From the NCBI GenBank assembly GCA_030654635.1, contig JAURXE010000784.1:1-7694 (forward strand): a stretch of DNA of 7,694 nt. The letters are read 5' to 3'. This stretch comes from Pseudomonas sp. (lineage in GTDB: Bacteria; Pseudomonadota; Gammaproteobacteria; Pseudomonadales; Pseudomonadaceae). The translations under genes were made by a program, and so were the position numbers. A model generated the notes under the pieces. The model was not told the DNA's origin, ran no database searches, and saw only the letters and a list, made by a program, of their open reading frames with translations. Shown in pieces: positions 7,383 to 7,694 of this stretch. Numbering within the stretch: position 1 is the stretch's first letter; each line of letters starts with the position of its first letter.

Positions 7383-7694
7383 CTAATCCAGGGCTTCGAC
7401 TTTTAGGCGCATGCTCATGTCTTGGCTGCCTTCTGTGCTGTGTTTTTGCAGGAAGCCGTGCTGATCGCCTTGGCTTTGCTGGTTAACGCCACCAACGCTG
7501 ATCCATTCCCCCAGCCGCCCACTGACGCGGGTGTCGGTGCTCTGGATGTCGATAGCGCCGGATTGCGACTGGCTGAGCTTGTCGTTATTGCTGCTGATGC
7601 TGACATGCACAATGTCGCCGGTCAGGCTGGCGGTGACATAAAAGCCCTGGGTGACGTTGCGGTATTGGGTCTGGTTATAAACTTGCCCGTAGGG
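7383..7694 (-). CDS. C-terminal fragment of a secretin-like (NolW-type) exported protein
   Basis: The frame is open from the right edge to a TAG stop at 7383-7385, giving the last 103 residues of a longer protein whose start is outside the window. It reads from PYGQVYNQTQ to the end RLKVEALD. Recognisable stretches are YRNVTQGFYVTASLTGD (12-28) and SGRLGEWISVGG, a pattern of short beta strands rich in Ser, Thr, Gln and Gly, typical of exported beta-rich proteins. From memory it resembles the C-terminal part of pseudomonad proteins annotated as secretin/NolW-like short-domain proteins, one of which sits beside aceA in P. aeruginosa. That assignment is moderate. A GTG at 7608-7610 could be taken as a start, but the frame stays open upstream, so I read this as a partial gene. 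It points toward aceA, with a 486-base gap between. Confidence 0.65.
   Translation of the reverse strand, partial: PYGQVYNQTQYRNVTQGFYVTASLTGDIVHVSISSNNDKLSQSQSGAIDIQSTDTRVSGRLGEWISVGGVNQQSQGDQHGFLQKHSTEGSQDMSMRLKVEALD

Overview
The window is a housekeeping stretch of a Pseudomonas-type gammaproteobacterial chromosome. Three things point there. The Nuo C and D subunits are fused into one 593-residue protein. The isocitrate lyase is the long 531-residue form with a KQCGH active-site motif, as in Pseudomonas aeruginosa and its relatives. The lyase gene lies directly upstream of nuoA in the same orientation. I cannot name the species from sequence alone. Every recognisable gene is on the minus strand, so transcription runs from high to low coordinates.

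Layout from the right edge: (1) 7694-7383, the last 103 codons of a gene open to the edge, resembling the C-terminal part of secretin-like (NolW-type) periplasmic proteins. (2) 7382-6897, a 486-base gap with no long ORF. It holds a promoter-like sequence with an A/T-rich upstream tract, followed by a strongly self-complementary stretch (about 7126-7267) that looks like a structured leader or small RNA. (3) 6896-5301, aceA, followed by a 14-bp-stem intrinsic terminator at 5211-5247. (4) 5210-4851, a gap with a canonical G-quadruplex motif on the plus strand and candidate nuo promoters. (5) 4850-34, the start of the nuo operon in the order nuoA, nuoB, nuoCD, nuoE, nuoF. The window ends 33 bases after the nuoF stop, before any visible nuoG start.

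Functionally, aceA diverts isocitrate to glyoxylate and succinate during growth on acetate, fatty acids or other C2 sources. The nuo genes encode the first subunits of proton-pumping NADH dehydrogenase (complex I): the NADH/FMN module (NuoE, NuoF), the quinone-reducing connecting module (NuoB, NuoCD) and membrane subunit NuoA. All metal-cluster ligands I looked for are present, and no gene looks broken.

I found no defence system, mobile element, CRISPR array or other clearly new system. The most interesting signal is the paired RNA-like structure upstream of aceA. The next is the G-quadruplex between the aceA terminator and the nuo promoter region.
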